From the NCBI GenBank assembly GCA_015654825.1, contig JAATGE010000605.1, positions 1-5,529 on the forward strand: 5,529 nucleotides of DNA, read 5' to 3'. This DNA comes from Rhodospirillales bacterium. GTDB lineage: Bacteria > Pseudomonadota > Alphaproteobacteria > Acetobacterales > Acetobacteraceae. The notes under the pieces were generated by a model. It saw nothing but the letters and a program-made list of their open reading frames with translations. It was not told where the DNA came from and did not search any database. This document shows positions 5,502-5,529 of this stretch, piece by piece; the stretch's first letter is position 1; every line of letters starts with the position of its first letter. A program made the translations under genes and the position numbers.

Positions 5502-5509
5502 GGGAGACG

Positions 5510-5529
5510 ATGAAAAGCCGCGCAGCGCT
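5510..5529 (+). CDS. Possible start of a downstream gene (partial)
   Basis: An ATG follows GGGGAG (5501-5506) with a 3-nt gap and opens a frame reading MKSRAA before the window ends. MK(S/T)RAA is a familiar N-terminus of zinc-dependent alcohol dehydrogenases of the glutathione-dependent formaldehyde dehydrogenase type, but six residues cannot identify a family. The spacing of the ribosome-binding site is shorter than usual. Treat this as a hint of a gene beyond the edge. Confidence 0.3.

Larger units (their letters stand above)
5231..5509. other. Repeat-rich intergenic region
   Basis: About 280 bp with no convincing complete gene. It contains the right copy of the 34-bp repeat (5285-5318), a GC-rich imperfect palindrome just after it (about 5320-5349), a small CCCCA/TGGGG hairpin (5446-5460) and a 10-bp inverted repeat (5464-5501). 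TGGCTTCGCCG occurs twice, at 5273-5283 and 5491-5501. An 83-codon open frame (5262-5513, plus) runs through these repeats, has Arg-rich low-complexity content and is judged spurious. No clear intrinsic terminator for the ATPase gene was found. Confidence 0.6.

Noticed and set aside
5262..5513. 83-codon plus-strand frame in the right intergenic region
   Set aside because: It translates the hairpin repeats into Arg-rich low-complexity sequence, lacks a clear ribosome-binding site and has no recognisable motif.
1..5529. A single integrated novel defence or metal system made of all five genes
   Set aside because: The copper divergon, VapBC and the ATPase have separate promoters or leaders and no shared function visible in sequence. 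Adjacency and the flanking repeats alone do not support one system.

Overview
This GC-rich window holds five complete genes in three unrelated groups. From left to right they are a copper-resistance divergon, a type II toxin-antitoxin pair, and a Ycf46-like AAA+ ATPase. A repeat-rich intergenic region follows, ending in what may be the first few codons of another gene. The GC-rich codon use, the CueR/CopA pair and the protein sequences suggest a proteobacterium. An alphaproteobacterium is the best guess, partly because GC-rich hairpin repeats of the kind at 1-34 are familiar from that group, but the placement is inference.

Region 1 (40-2871): a Cu(I)-exporting P1B-type ATPase (minus strand, 783 aa) is transcribed away from a CueR-type MerR regulator (plus strand, 132 aa). 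The 81-bp gap carries a textbook MerR-family promoter for the pump: TTGACC and CATCTT hexamers 19 bp apart around a perfect CTTCCC-N5-GGGAAG dyad. Instead of the usual N-terminal HMA domain, the pump has a His-rich leader, a YHS domain and a CPMHP...CPICGM heavy-metal-binding motif. The regulator senses excess cytoplasmic Cu(I) and switches on the pump.

Region 2 (2872-3566): an RHH antitoxin and a PIN-domain toxin (VapBC) overlap by 4 bp. Their leader is an unusual run of four TGATG words spaced exactly 7 bp apart. The 161-bp gap that follows contains a 10-bp palindrome, two small hairpins and a strong extended -10 promoter.

Region 3 (3708-5230): a 500-aa AAA+ ATPase resembling the plastid/cyanobacterial Ycf46 family. 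Its extended -10 element (TGGTATAAA) lies so close to the ATG that the mRNA would be almost leaderless, and no Shine-Dalgarno sequence is visible.

Region 4 (5231-5529): a mosaic of repeats. Its 34-bp element is the inverted counterpart (33/34) of the one at 1-34, so the whole gene block is bracketed by inverted copies. A shortened relative lies at 3659-3675. The window ends with a possible ribosome-binding site and a start reading MKSRAA.

No RNA gene, CRISPR array, transposase or integrase was seen. The strongest candidates for something new are the inverted 34-bp repeats bracketing the block, the near-leaderless Ycf46-like gene with its possible degenerate second ATPase fold, and the heptad array in front of vapBC.
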